Below are positions 24,601-37,650 of a stretch of DNA of 64,000 nucleotides, in pieces. The translations under genes were made by a program, and so were the position numbers. How positions within the stretch are numbered: position 1 is the first letter of the stretch; the number at the start of each line of letters is the position of its first letter. Source of the stretch: Calonectria ilicicola (Eukaryota > Ascomycota > Sordariomycetes > Hypocreales > Nectriaceae); the NCBI GenBank assembly GCA_020809705.1, contig CP085832.1, forward strand, positions 4,960,001-5,024,000. The letters run 5' to 3'. The notes beneath the pieces were generated by a model. The model was not told where the DNA came from. It worked only from the letters and a program-made list of their open reading frames with translations, and ran no database searches.

Positions 24601-25229
24601 TATTATAAGAAGAATATTTAAAGAAGAATAATAAAGATCTTACTAAATACTAGAAATAATCAAGGTATAACAACTAATATAACTCTATATATCTATACCT
24701 TATATTATAATACTTAATAAGTAAATATATAAGATAAATATTAGTATTACCTAGCCTACTATGTAAAAATAGTAGCTACTACCTAAGCACTTAGAGAAAA
24801 AAAGTATAAAAGAGATATATATAGCCTAGCAATGAATTACTTTACCTAAGTAGAAAGAAGTATAAATTTAATAGTTAAGTAAAGTATTAAATGTAAATAG
24901 TTAAATAAGCTATATTTATATTTACAAAGGCTAATTATTATTATTAATATTAAAGAAATATATCTAAGTAAGAAGAATTAATAAATAATATCCTTTAATA
25001 TTTAAAAAATTAGTATATAGAGAAGGAAAAATAATCACTTTCTTATATATAGATAAAGCTAATTATATTAGATATAAAGATATTAGTAGTAAAAGACTTT
25101 TATAAAGTATTATATAATAAAAGTATTCTTCCTACTTAAATATATATATTATATTATTAAAAGTCTTCTAAGGCTAATCTAGCTATATTAAGCTAGAAAG
25201 AGTGGGTAATATAGGGAATAGATACTAAA

Positions 25230-25400
25230 GAAAGAGGTAGAGGTAAAAAGAGCCTATTTTTGTACTAAAGGTGCTTCCCCTTTAAGAAGGAGGTGTATAT
25301 CTGTCAAGATTGTAAAGTAAAGGGCCAGTTGGGTGTGCCTAGCTGATATATACTTTTTCACTAGATGCTTGGATATGAGTATATATACTTTAAGGTATTT
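25230..25400 (+). other. RIP-spared pocket inside the Helitron relic
   Basis: About 150 bases with near-normal G and C content. One frame encodes CFPFKKEVYICQDCKVKGQ with a CxxC pair, ended by TGA. Possibly the last zinc-ribbon of the upstream repeat block. Confidence 0.4.
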
Positions 25401-28400
25401 AGGGGGTTAATATTAATTAAAGAATAATTTATTATTTTAAATATAAATTTTAGTTATATTATAAGATTAAGGGTAAAAAAGAAGAAAATATAATAGAATA
25501 ATTATATATAATATATTAAAGGATATATTATAGTCTTTTTAAGTAATCTTTAATATATAATTATAGAAGTACTCCTATATCCTTTAATTAAGGTATTTAA
25601 TAATATTTATATAATATAGTATAGTAAAGAAAGACCTAGGCTATATAATCTTATAAAGCTTCTATCTATTTAATAATAGAAGATAGAATAAGCATTAATC
25701 TAGCTTATAAAGAATAACTTCTACTATAATTATATTTATATTAACCAATCTAAAATGGATATATAGGGAAGTCTATCTTATAGTATATCAAAACAACTTT
25801 TCAATAGGCTAGAATTAAATTAATTAATAGTATATAAAAGAACTAGAACTGCCTATATTATATTAATAATAGAGCGAGATCTAGAGGATACTAAGACCTA
25901 AATAATTATAAATATATAATAAAAGCTTATTGCCAGATATTAAAATAATAATAATATTAATTTTAATTTATAATATAATAATATTAATAAAGATAATATT
26001 AGATTTAGGAATAAAGGAAGTTACTTTAATAAAATTAATTACTTAAGTATATTTAAGCTAGATACCTTACTAGATAATTATAATATAATAAAGCTTTAGT
26101 ATTTTATTAAGTCTATTAATAGGATTAATATATTACCTTCTAATAAAATAATAAATAAGATAATAGCTTAAATCTAATTATATATATACCTTCTTAAAAG
26201 AAGTAAATATATTAATAATAATAATCTCTAATTTTAAATAAAAATATTTCTTATACTATTACCTTTTAGATTTAAAGGATCTTATATTAAGAAAGAAAGA
26301 GAATCTAAACTTTAAAAGTATTTTTTAAATATTAATAAAGAGAAATAATTACCTAGATTAATATAAACTCCTGATTATAATATGATTAAAAAAACATAAG
26401 CAAGAGCAATATTATAAAGGTATAGGGCTAGATTTAGTAACTATTAGGCCTTATTATTTATTATATTTAATATAGAAGTTTAAGAAAAGAACTAAGGAGT
26501 TAGTATAATTAGTATTAATTGAAGTAATTTTTTTAAAGTAGAGAGGATTATTAAATCCCTTTTATTAAAGAGATTTAAAAGGGCTAAGCAAGATCTTAAG
26601 ATATAAAGGAAAATATTTAATAAGAATATAAAGAAGTTCCTCTAATATATATCTTATTATAAATATAAATAATATATATTTAAAAAAGCTAAGATAGTAA
26701 TATAAAAAAAGATTAAAGTACTAATTATTTATTATAAAATCCTAATAATATAATTTATTATTAATCTTAATAATCTTACAAACCTAATTAAGATATAACT
26801 AGTAGTATACTAAAGAAATATAGATTAAGATAAAAATAATAACCAAGATGACTATATAGATAAAGAAGCTAAAAAGTTTATCCAAAAATCACTAAAGAAT
26901 TCCTTTAAAAATATAAAAGTAGTTATTCCTAATCTATTAGATTTTACTCTTTTCTTTAAGTAAGAAGTAAAATTATTCTTCAAGTACTATATTAAAATAA
27001 AATAGGACTCTATTTTTAGCTAAGTAGACTAATACTATACAACAGTAAAGATAAATTAGTGTAGTATATTCTATCTTTATGGAATAATATAATATAAAAG
27101 TAATTTAAAGTATTTTAAAATTATTAATATACTTAATAATAATATCAACAAGAGTATATTAAGAATATAAAAATATATCCTTTACTATATTAATACTATT
27201 TTTATAAAAGATCTTAATAAAATAATCCTTTAAAAGAAAAAGAATATATAATAAATACCTTATATCAATATTATTATAAAATTCCAAAATAAAGAATAAT
27301 TTATAGTAGAATTTAATATAAAAACAAACTTTATAATAATAAAGATATAGATATATATCTATAATAATATATATTAAAAATACTTACTTAATCAGCCAAA
27401 AGTAGGAAAAAGGATTATAAATTTAGAGCATTATAGAAGCTTATTAAGAAAATAGGATTTATATTAAATAGAATATTACAACTATATTGCTCCTACCCTT
27501 TAATAAATAAATAAAATACTATAATAATAATAGAATTATAATATAATTATAATATCTCCTTTATTAAGATATCTTCTAAAAGTCTAATGCTAGTTTATTA
27601 TTTAATAAATTATATTACTAAGGTTAAAAACTTTAGTTGGAAGTGAGTAACTATTATAGTAAAGTTATATAAGTGAAAGTTTCTAGTAAATAGATTAATA
27701 AAGAAAGATTAAAACCTAGATCTAAGAATCTTAATAAACTAAAACTAATAATATATATTAAATATAATTAATAGAATATATATAAAGTAATAGTTATTAT
27801 ATATTAAGGTATTTATATATTTGTTTAATTATTTAATAAAATACTTTAATATTTCTAATTAGGCTTATATTAATATAATAATAGCCTATTAAAGTATATT
27901 TAAAAGATAATCCTATTTTAAATATTTGGTAGAAGGATTAGATATTAATAAGAGAGGAGAGACTAAATTAGAGATTAAATACTTAAATAATTCCCCTTAG
28001 TAAAAGATAATAATCTCAAAATATAACTAAATTAATAACAAAATAACCAAAAATAATTATTAAATGTAAAAGACTATAAAAGATTAAATTTTAATTAAAG
28101 ATAATAATAAGATTCTATCTATTTTTAAAGCATATTATAATCAAGGATTACTCTTAAAATAGCTTTACTTATATAATTATTTAATACTTATTAAAATATA
28201 AAAGAAAGTATAAGATTATTTAAATAAAGTAAATATTATATTATTTAATTAAAGCTAGGCAATTAGAAGGGAATAGATTTAGGTTTTATAACCTAAGAAG
28301 AAATATATTATACTATACTTTAATAGATTTCTCTATATAAACTTTATTATTAAGGAAAATAAAAAATACTATTAATAAATAATAATATAATACCTTATAC

Positions 28401-31246
28401 TTTTTATACCTTAAAAGTATTTTATTATAAATAAAAGCAAATATTTAACTAATTTATAAAAGTATTAAAAGATATAAATTTTATAAAGATTATAAATAAT
28501 TATAGGTAATATCTAACTTTAAAGGTAATTAGTGAAGGATACTTGGAGGGATGTAGTATAATAGACAATAAATAGGAATAATATTATAATAGGTGATCTT
28601 AATATAAAGAAAGATAAGGATATAGTAGGCATAAGTGTGATTGAACTGCACTAGCTATATTAGATAGTGTATTTTAATTGTTTAATTGATGTAATTGGAG
28701 CTGTTATTGCTTCTGATGAAGTTATAGAGAGCTTTTTATATATTTACCATATATATAAGAAATTATAGGTAATTTAGAATAAGGTGCTTAAGTTTGAGGA
28801 AGATTTTAGGATAATTATTAAAATAAAGTTTTTAAATAATTATTATAGTAGTATATATTTATTAAGTAAAATTCTTTTATAATATAAATTAGTATAGATA
28901 AAAAAAGTAAAATAAAGCCTTAAAAGCTATTAAAAAAAATATAAAAAGTTAAAGAAGTATTAGTAACCAATATATCTAATTCATTAATACAAGAAGCTAT
29001 AAAAATAGCCAACACTAGCTTTGGTGGTATAGATATAAATATGGCAGAAGAGGATATAGAGGAACTAAAAGAGACTATTACTATTATAAAGATTGGAGTC
29101 TTTATATTATTTCTTTATATTAAATAGTAGATTACTAAAAGATTTATATTAAATAAGTAATAAACCATTGCCTTTATATTAATCTACCATTACTTAAACT
29201 AATATAAGAGATCTAAAACTATAGGTAATAACTTTATAAGAATAAAAGAGAATAAAAAGATATTCTAGTTCTTTAAGTATCTAAGTGGTAAAGGTAGCAC
29301 TAGGAAGTCTAGGGTTATTAGAGCCTTAGCTGAACTATTCTTATATAAGGGTATATTATATAGGCTACTAATTATAATATTTTTAGGTATAATAGTAGCT
29401 TAAATTAATAGTATAATACTTTACTTAGCCTACCAAATAAAACCTAATATAAACTAAAATAATAAAAAAGTAGAAATATATAATATAATTAATTAATTTA
29501 TTAATAAAATATAATATAATAACTAGAAGGATAAGTAACTCTTAATTATAGATAAGGTTAATATGCTTAATACTAAAACTTTTTATAAGGTAAATTAAAA
29601 AATATGCTATTTTTGTAATTCTTAAGAAGACTTTAGTGAGATTCTTATAATACTCTTCTTAAATAATTTTTATTAATTTTAACCTATAATAAATATAATA
29701 CTTCTTATACTAACTACTAGTATCTCTAAAGAGTTAGATAGGATCGCTTTTAGGATTTAATTAAGGTTTATAAATGTAATACTCTTTATAAAATAAATAT
29801 ATACTACCAAAAACCTATAGCTAAAAACCCTTTTATAGTAAATTAAAGAGAATATATAAAATAAAAAGAATATAGATCTTTTTAATAGTTAATGCTTTAA
29901 AAAAGGTAAAGTAATACCCTAAAAGATAGGAATTAAGATTATTATATCTCTAAATTAAAATTAATAGAATTTAAATTTAAAGGTAATATTAGCCTTCTAG
30001 GAAAGAGAAGGTAAAATAATATATATCTTCCTTTCCAAATATAAATAAAGTAAACCACTACCTTTATATAAGCTAGGGGACTTTAAATATAAGTAATAAA
30101 AATTTGGATAAGTAGGTGTAAGGGTAAGTGAGAGGGAGGCTAGACTTATAGTAAGTTTAGGAGATAATAGTTAGATTGTTATTTTAGGTTTCTTTATATT
30201 TATATTTAAAATATTAATTATAATTATTAAAAATTATAATATAGGCTTAAAGCTTATTAATAGTATAATATATTAAGTATTAGATATTATTATAAATAAA
30301 AGATACTTAGAATATTAATTAGGTATAGGACTTATTATCTACTTTAAACTATTAATTAATCTTATTCTTAACTTATTAATTATTAAAGATCTTAAAATTA
30401 AAGATTTATTACTAAGAATATTATTACTTATATTAAAAAGTATAATTATTAATTCTTTAATAAAGATAAGATTATAGTATACCTATCTAGTTTCTTATAA
30501 AGGGCTTATCTATATACTAGCCTTTACTTATATAGATTATAAAATGTAAGAGTAGATATTAGAGAAGATTATACTAGAGCTATAAGGTACTAGAATAAAT
30601 AAGGATATAGAGGAGCCTATAAAGTGTAATATAACTAGCTTATATATTTAGTTATTTTAATATATATTATTAAAGGGTATTACTCTTATATTAAAGGTCC
30701 AGATAAAGAATATAGTAGAAAATAAATAAAAATAATTTATAATTAATAGAATAAAAAGGCTAGAGGTACTATATAAAGAGATACTAAGCTAAGCTTATAT
30801 TATTTTAAGCCTATAATTATAGAAGAAGGAGCTAGATTAATAAAAAGAACAATCTATTACTAATTAAAAGCTAATTAATTAGTAAAGTAATATAAGTAAG
30901 TAATTCTAGAACTATATAAATCTGCTTTACAGCCGATTTCTTATTTTCTTCCTAAATCTTTTTAAAAAATAATTAAAAAAACTAGAAAAAATATTAAAAA
31001 AATAAAAAAAGGCCCTATCATTATATAAAAAGGCTAAATCATATAAATATCCATATAAAAATCAAGTAATTTAAAAAAAATTAAAGAAAAAATAAAAGGT
31101 AAAGATTAGCTGGATTGTATAAAATAGAGCAACTTTAAAGATAGGAGACTGGTCAGACAAGTGTAAAGTGGAGAGGATATTACCTAATCAAGAATCACAC
31201 TGGGAAACACCATCCTGCATACCTCTTCTTTTTAGCGCCCCTTAAA

Positions 31247-31261
31247 CTCTCGTTCCGAGAG
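31247..31261. other. Hairpin near the right edge of the AT-rich block
   Basis: CTCTCG - TTC - CGAGAG forms a perfect 6-bp stem with a 3-base loop. Helitrons carry such a hairpin about 10 bases before a CTRR 3' end; here the following bases are CATATAACTTA, which is not CTRR, so the assignment is weak. Confidence 0.3.
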
Positions 31262-31272
31262 CATATAACTTA

Positions 31273-32010
31273 AAAAGGGCCTCCATTATTATCAAAAACC
31301 TCAATAGTTATTATTGCTATGTGTAGGCATAGAATATATTAAGGGGGCAGTAGAAGTATTATACTTAAACAATCATTATCTTAGTTTCTTTAGTAAATTG
31401 TGTATGAGGGCCGACGCCGGCTATCACAGGCCCACTAATGACCCTCAGCCACAGTGAGGATGCTCATTACACAAAGTGGGATGCCAATTACGGAATTCCT
31501 AAATCAATCAAGATATTTTTTCCAGATTTGTAAAGGCTTGACTAGATGTCCTGAGCGAACAAAATTAGTTAATGTAGTTATTAGTTTATACCATTGGTGC
31601 TTTTATGGCTGGTTCAATGTGGTCTAGCGCCATTATCGTGGCGACGCTAAGAACACACCCTTGCAACATCTGTCAGGATTCGTGACAACTGGGTCATACT
31701 CACTGACAAAGGTGGAGCAGCTCTCAAACCGAGGTTAATTGTGTGACCCACTTAGATTGACCTCAATCCTAACATATTCTAGTTAGCGTGAAACTTTCTA
31801 TTGCATCGTAGATGATCATTCAACTTGCTAGTGACAGGCTATAGGGCCTTGTATTGAAAACTAAAGCACAGCTTTGGGTTACACTTGGGAACGCTGAGGC
31901 GACTGCCCGGGTCATCCAGTGGTTGAAGAATGGGGATGCGCAATACACTGATACATCTAGAATATTCTCACATAAAATATTTGCCAAAATCAGCAGAAAC
32001 GCCGTCTTGC
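31273..32010. other. Transition zone between transposon block and genes
   Basis: Base composition returns to normal over this stretch. I see no coding frame, no repeat pair and no RNA gene. Its right end is the 3' flank of the VOC-protein gene. Confidence 0.6.
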
Positions 32011-32635
32011 TTAATATTGACCGATCTCTATGACATAACCATCAGGGTCTTGAATAAAGGCCACTGATTTAAGAAGTTCAAGCATACTTTTATCCTCATT
32101 CTTTGCCGCTCCCTTCAACCCTAAGTGTCTCGAAACTAAGTCCAATTCTTCAATGCTGCCAGAATCTTTCAGAATTGGCACGTCTGGGAAGTTGGCTCGG
32201 ATATGATTCATCGCCTCGAGGACGGAAGGAACCGTAAAGCATAGTTTCGAAAAACCAATCCTGGCCTGCTCTGAGCAGCTACACAGCAATCTATCACTAT
32301 TCTGAGTAGGTTTCTATTAGCTATGCATAAAAGTACGGCCCATAGAGGTAGAAACTTACATTCGGAGAATAAATCAATTCCAGCAACCCATTGCGTGTGG
32401 CAAATGACGTCATTTCAGATCCTCTATTATCGCTATTTGCTTTCGAAATCGAGCAAGGAGATGATAAGAGATAAAACGTTTGACTATTCAAGGTAAAGAC
32501 GGCTTCTTGATCCATGCCCATGACGTTCTGGTAAAAGAAGACGGATTTCTCAAGATTTGAAACCTTTAAACCAACGTGATTGAAGATATATCCCTCAGCC
32601 CCCAAAGGGTAGATACGTTTCTGCTCTTGCGCCAT
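32011..32635 (-). CDS. VOC-superfamily protein, glyoxalase I-like
   Basis: Two exons, 32360-32635 and 32011-32301 (intron 58 bases, GTAAGT...CAG), 188 residues, about one glyoxalase I domain. It reads NHVGLKVSNLEKSVFFY at residues 19-35, LLELIYSPN at 84-92, GFSKLCFTVP at 108-117 and DPDGYVIEI at 177-185: the two beta-alpha-beta-beta-beta halves of the vicinal oxygen chelate fold. Glyoxalase I makes lactoylglutathione from methylglyoxal and glutathione using a metal held by Gln/His, Glu, His and Glu. Here His20, Glu86 and Glu184 fit, but the His normally found in GFGHI is Lys111. The protein is therefore probably not a classical glyoxalase I and may act on another small molecule. No signal peptide. 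First gene next to the transposon block; a CCTCGG box lies about 200 bases upstream. Confidence 0.85.
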
Positions 32636-33355
32636 TGAAAGCCAAAGAATAAACAGTACTCAGATTGTCACTGGTGTAAGAAGCGGTTTATGTACCAATT
32701 CATGAATTGGCATGCAGACATTCTTGTACCTGAGCTATCTTATATTCGCGGGTTTCAGATGTTTCCGGGGTTTGGATATCGCTTAAAAATAGCGAGGTCA
32801 CTCCTGTCATAAATTACGAGTCATCTCTTTAGCCTCGGCATCATTAAAGTTTGTGTCCAGCATCGAAAGTTATGGTCGGTTTCGTAAAGAGTTAAACTGG
32901 GTCCTGCGACCCGTCCCATATCTTTCATTCTTATTATTATTTAGTAATACAATAACTTGATCGTAAATTAAAATTTAAAATTCTCCTTATAGTCAATCCT
33001 TATTCTTTGCACTTTCATAAAAACCCATTGTCCGAGATGGATTGCATAACGTTCAAATTAGCCATAACTATCTATATTCAAAATAAAATGAGAAAGATCT
33101 AATTGTAATGCCAGTAACTGATGGGGACAGACAAAATGTTGCACTTTGGGAAATTGGGATGTGTATGAGAATACTCAGCCAAAAATGAGTGATTAATCGA
33201 ACTTCATACAATGAACTGGATTGACCTTTAAGGTAGAATTATGTATAATGATGAGCTTTACACTTAGTTTTGTTGTCTTTCCAATATTAGGATAATAATT
33301 ATTAATTGACATTCATGTAACTAGAAGCCTATCCTCTTGTGTATTGATATTTAGC
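32636..33355. other. Intergenic, promoter side of the VOC gene and 3' side of the Zn2Cys6 gene
   Basis: No frame of interest. It holds the CCTCGG hexamer at 32833-32838. The 33,000-33,350 part is AT-rich and presumably 3' flank of the regulator gene. Confidence 0.5.
32833..32838. promoter_or_regulatory. CCTCGG box upstream of the VOC gene
   Basis: Hexamer shared with the upstream regions of the other enzyme genes of this neighbourhood; it contains a CGG triplet as bound by Zn2Cys6 proteins. Function inferred from recurrence only. Confidence 0.3.
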
Positions 33356-36157
33356 TCAATCGAACCTGAATTCATGGTTTTCCACGGACCGTGCTTGATT
33401 CCATGAAGATGGGAGCGGAGCAGCATATTCATCTAGAGGTGTCGCAAAATTTAATATTTCATCTACCCCAACACCTGTAAATCCTTCGAGTATATCCTGT
33501 GGATTAAAATTGAAAAATGCATCCTGGTGTTTTTCTTCGGTAGCCATCCGCTTGGCAACATTAGCCATACTACCTTGAAGCCATTTGGGGAAATCTCCTT
33601 TCTCCGGAAAACGCCCTTTAGAAATACATAGATCAACTGTCACAACCATTTTCAGATAGCACCCAGGCTCGTTACTGAGAATTTGAGTCCAGTCCGTTAA
33701 TGCAGCGTGACATACAAGCTCATCTCTGATTCGAACTAGATCAGCTACATATCTCGCTGCGTTTTTAACCCACTCTACCCCATCATATTTGGGCAACAGG
33801 ATTGTAATGGCCTCGATAAGAACTCTGAGCCGATTTTGGTTTAAACGAAATGTGGAATCACATTCGACGGTGTAAAGGCCAAAGGTGAGATCATCACTTG
33901 CACGTGATAGTCTGGCACTAATAAGATGCAAAGTTAAGGGGTTGCAATACATGCAACACTAACAAGCGAACATGTGAGTTAGCTACTTTTTGAAATTGTT
34001 CAAAAGTGTACATTTGTACTTACGCCGTTATTGGTAACAAATGTGCAAGTCTTTCACCCGTTAACACTTCGAAACATTTAGTCATTTCCACCATCGATTC
34101 CTCTAACTCAAGAGGGTTTGCCTGAAGATTTGAATTTGTAGATGATCCCCGGCCGTCCGCATGGTTCTCAATTTGAGACGGGATAATAGATTGGCAGACT
34201 ATCTTATAGTGACAGAAAGCTATTCTGGCGGTGCTAATGGACAATGTCAGTCTCTGGGAGTACGTTATTGCTCTCGCTATAAAACTTACAAGTAGTATAT
34301 ATACATCAAGCTTTTATGTAGGATAAGAGTTGCGTTAAGCCCATGCTGCTTTCGAGTGCCATTATTCGAAGCGCCAGGGGGAAATTGAGAGGATGCCTGG
34401 AGATACCAATCACTCATGAGATCTTCTTGCGTTTTAAAATCATGAAAATGATGTGATTCGTATGTTGGGCTAATAGAGGTATCCGTATGAAAAGGAACGG
34501 TGACGGACAGGATGTCTGTCAAAATTATGACGAAGTCAAGAAATTTGGAAAAAAGGGCGATTTGGCATCTCTTTTCCGCCTGGGGAAATATTTCTGACGA
34601 ATATATCTCGTCTTTTAAATCAGTCATTTGCAACGGGATACTTGTTTTCGGATCGAACTGCTCCCGAGTGATTTGAAGGCAAAATCTGGTACACAGTGCA
34701 GAGATGCGATCCAAGATGATACAACACCACCAAAGCCTTCGGAGGTTATTATGTTGCCTCTTTTCAGCCGAAGTTGTCCCGATGGTCTGCTCTAAAAATT
34801 GTGAGTGGCGATCTGCATTAATATTTCTCGCATGCTGGATGGCAAGGCTGAGCCATGTTTTATAGGGACTAAGTGAGTTGTTTGTAGGTGGTACCCAGCC
34901 CATAAGTAGCAAAGCTGCCTGTGCGAGTGGAAGAGGTGCAGTCTCAGTCTCCAAATCGTACAGCAGCTTGCAGCAATATTTCGTTAATATATGGGGTTTG
35001 GATAAATCAAGATGCTCTGACTGACCTTAGTCCTTCGATACAATTCAGCTCTGGCTGTTCGGGAATTGGGAAATCCCAGTCGCTTCAGAACCTCGACAGA
35101 AACAAACTGCGAGTGCCATTAGTTAAGCTCCAGGTTAATGAAGCAATTTAGAGTGAATTCGTGGTTTTTTTAACTAACATGAGAGCTTGCAAAAATCATG
35201 GCATGGATGACTAGTAGTGGGAGCTTTATGCAAGAGGCATCGTCAGTCTTTTGTAAATACATATCCCAAAAGTCACCCTCAGGGATCAAGGGGATAAAGG
35301 TATGGAAATGAAGAAAGTATTGTTCCATAAAATTATCAAGCAATGGACGAATAGGTATATGCAAACATCCTTGAGCTTCAAGATAGTTTACATCTTGGTG
35401 CCGAATGTTTTGTAAGTTCCCGATGGTAATGTAAGAGTAATGGGAATACAAGACTGTACCTCCCGATGTGAGATTGACTCTCTCAACAAGGCCAAACCCC
35501 ACATCGGCCGTACGTTTGTGTGCCCCAAGAAGAGACTTGTATTCAGACATGCAATCTATCAATTAAATCAGCAAAACTAACGTGAGAAGGAGAACAACCG
35601 GGGTGGCATTTATGCAATACCTTGGGTAAATTTATTTTCTATGTCCTGGGGGCTTGTATTTATTAGGAGCGCTGGATCAATACGGGAGGGGTGACTGTTT
35701 AAGCCACCATTGGGAGCCAGAGCATCGGAACCATCTGCATCTGCGTTGATGTCAAACTGGAATATGCGATCCGAATTCATATTTTTCGGGTTTTGTGTCC
35801 GTTCTGATATGTTTTGTGAGAGAGAGAAGCCTTCGGCTGAGGGCATCTCTGAAGCCGAAGGCTCAGAAGGGGGTGAATACTGGTTGACATAGGCTCTTTG
35901 TTTCGAGGATCCTTGCGAGCGGGTGCTGTGAATACGTTAATAATGCATTAGTCTGCCACTGTTCAAGAGGTTCTCTACATTCTAGGTGCCTTCGCAGATA
36001 CCTGGCATTCTTTGTCGTCCAGGTCACAGTTTGTGCATGGTTGGCCACGGCCAGAAACGTCGCAACGAACTTTCCTGTATCTGCAAGAAAGGCAGGCCAA
36101 CATGGATCGTCGGCGATGTGCCGAGTTGCGACCACCTTGCTCGTGTCTAAACGACAT
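33356..36157 (-). CDS. Zn(II)2Cys6 transcription factor with fungal middle homology region
   Basis: Seven exons by my reading: 35979-36157, 35621-35925, 35179-35555, 35026-35106, 34290-34966, 34024-34251, 33356-33917; all phases agree and give 802 residues. The binuclear zinc cluster uses Cys22, 25, 32, 41, 44 and 51 (ACLSCRYRKVRCD...CTNC...C) and is followed by a basic linker. The middle region has the usual signature of fungal regulators: LLDNFMEQYFLHFHTFIPLIP near residue 240, then FVSVEVLKRLGFPNSRTARAELYRR and the PLPLAQAALLLMGW helix. Such proteins bind CGG half-sites and often control the cluster in which they lie; that it governs the neighbouring enzyme genes is inference. The third-to-fourth exon junction carries no oddity, but the small 81-base exon 4 makes automatic models likely to fail here. 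Confidence 0.88.
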
Positions 36158-36684
36158 TTCCTCTCTTGGTGCTGATTAGCAAGAAAGACGAAAAAGATAA
36201 TGTCAATCAATAGATTTGGGGATTTAGCAAATGCATGTTGAGGAAGGGAATGCGGAGATACCCCGTAAACGCGTCTACCCCACGCACAAGCTTGGACCAA
36301 ATCGTCGAAGCGCAAGTCGGGATCAGGGTCGGCTTGCTAGCGTCCATTTACCCCGCAAAGCTCGGGTTCCACGGTGTGTGATGACCCCGACAACCAGACC
36401 TGGCATCCAAAGGATCTCCGTGTCTGATGATCAGCCAAATAGGGATGGTTATTAGAACTAATTTACCCCCTTAGCAGCTCTTGCACAAAAATATTGGCTT
36501 GTTTTGATTTCGGCTACACTCATACGTGCATACGATGGCAAGAAGTCAAAATGTCTGAGGATGATAAAATCCCTGTCAGCACCCAAGTCGCATCAAATAT
36601 GTGGGCAACTACCTGAACAAAAGGTTTATATTTTATGCTCAGTGAGAGGTCCCCACCTATATAAACATTGCATATCATACTAAT
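36158..36684. other. Intergenic, promoter of the Zn2Cys6 regulator
   Basis: 527 bases between the regulator start and the stop of the hydrolase gene (both on the minus strand). It contains several CGG triplets, e.g. CGGGTTCCACGG at about 36,364-36,375, two CGG in direct orientation, possible autoregulatory sites. No other gene seen. Confidence 0.45.
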
Positions 36685-37650
36685 TTACGCAAAAATCTCT
36701 TGCAGAAACTCAAGCTGGGCTTGGACATTTTCCAAAAATGCGTCTCCAAAATACGGCCCAAAATGCCCAACCCCCTTCAAGATCTTCAACTTCTTTGGCT
36801 GTAATGCTTTCTCAAACGCTGCTAGTTGCAAGGCTGTGATAGTTGTAACATCACTGTCAGCGACCACCATCAGCATCGGTGTGGGCGAGATGCGATGGAT
36901 GTATGCCGTCGGCTCGTGCAAGATCGTGTTGGTCAGGCTCTGAACAGTGCATAGTTTCGACCAATCCCACCCACGTTTCGTCATCTCCTCGGTGAATCCC
37001 GGAGCCTCTGGGTCCTTCAAAACCGCCTGGGATTTCCCACTCTGTATCTCTGCGATACTTTCAGGGAAGACCGGTGCCTTAGACGTGTGGCCTTCCGCGG
37101 CCGTCCTAGCTCTGTCAAGAACTAGCATGCTCGTTGACATCCCTGGAGCCTGGGCTATGATCTCGCCAGACACAAACGGAACTTGCAAAATCACACCGGC
37201 CAAGCTTTTGTTCACAGCAGCCGCACATATGGCATTTCCCCCGGACATGCTTGATCCCCAGTACGCTATTTTAGATGCATCAATCTCGGGTTGCACAATT
37301 GCAAAGTTGAAAACATCAAAATAGTCTCGTGTTTGGAGCCATGGATCAACCTCTTCGCGAGGATATCCCTCACTGTCTCCCCATCCCCGGTTGTCATATG
37401 CCAACACTCCATAGCCGGCAGCATTGAACCGCGCAGCAAAGTCAGGGAGGAAGTGACATCGAAGACCAGAGAACTATAGAATGTAACAATAATGATATTA
37501 ACGAATAATTCTCAAAGGAAGAAGGTGTCTCAAGTTACTTACCCCACTAGACATGATCACACAGGGTCTTTTTTCTCCAACGCTATACATTGTTGCACGA
37601 AGTTTCAATCCGTCATAAGTGAGAATATCAACATCTTTGACTGGAGACAT
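36685..37650 (-). CDS. Alpha/beta hydrolase with GxSxSGG nucleophile elbow
   Basis: Two exons, 37543-37650 and 36685-37473 (69-base intron), 298 residues. It starts MSPVKDVDILTYDGLKLR, has the early AYDNRGWGDSEG strand-turn of the fold, and WGSSMSGG at residues 108-115, so the probable nucleophile is Ser111. The acid is likely Asp243 (ADSDVTT) and the base His273 (GVGHFGPYFG). The elbow GxSxSGG differs from the usual GxSxG and is seen in a fungal group related to dienelactone hydrolases and to proteins encoded in polyketide clusters; which bond it hydrolyses is unknown. No signal peptide, so cytosolic. It is transcribed away from the dehydrogenase gene, sharing a 556-base promoter region. Confidence 0.85.

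Larger units (their letters stand above)
24081..31272 (+). mobile_element. RIP-inactivated Helitron relic (zinc-ribbon-like repeats, Rep, PIF1-type helicase)
   Basis: Plus-strand remnant of a RepHel protein. A repeat block at 24,086-24,600 may be its N-terminal part. At about 27,576-27,630 VYYLINYITKV matches the Rep-domain neighbourhood of fungal Helitrons. Helicase motifs follow: Walker A at 29,284-29,325 (SGKGSTRKSRVI, with two expected Gly codons changed to Ser and Arg), Walker B at 29,539-29,570 (LLIIDKVNML, from an expected DEVSML), and the C-terminal AFTYIDYK at about 30,515-30,545. Helitrons replicate by a rolling-circle mechanism using these two activities. A 6-bp hairpin at 31,247-31,261 near the AT/GC boundary might be the 3' terminus. 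The 5' end is not identified. Confidence 0.7.

Noticed and set aside
31262..31272. Helitron 3' terminus after the hairpin
   Set aside because: The bases after the stem do not end in CTRR, so the exact end is left open.
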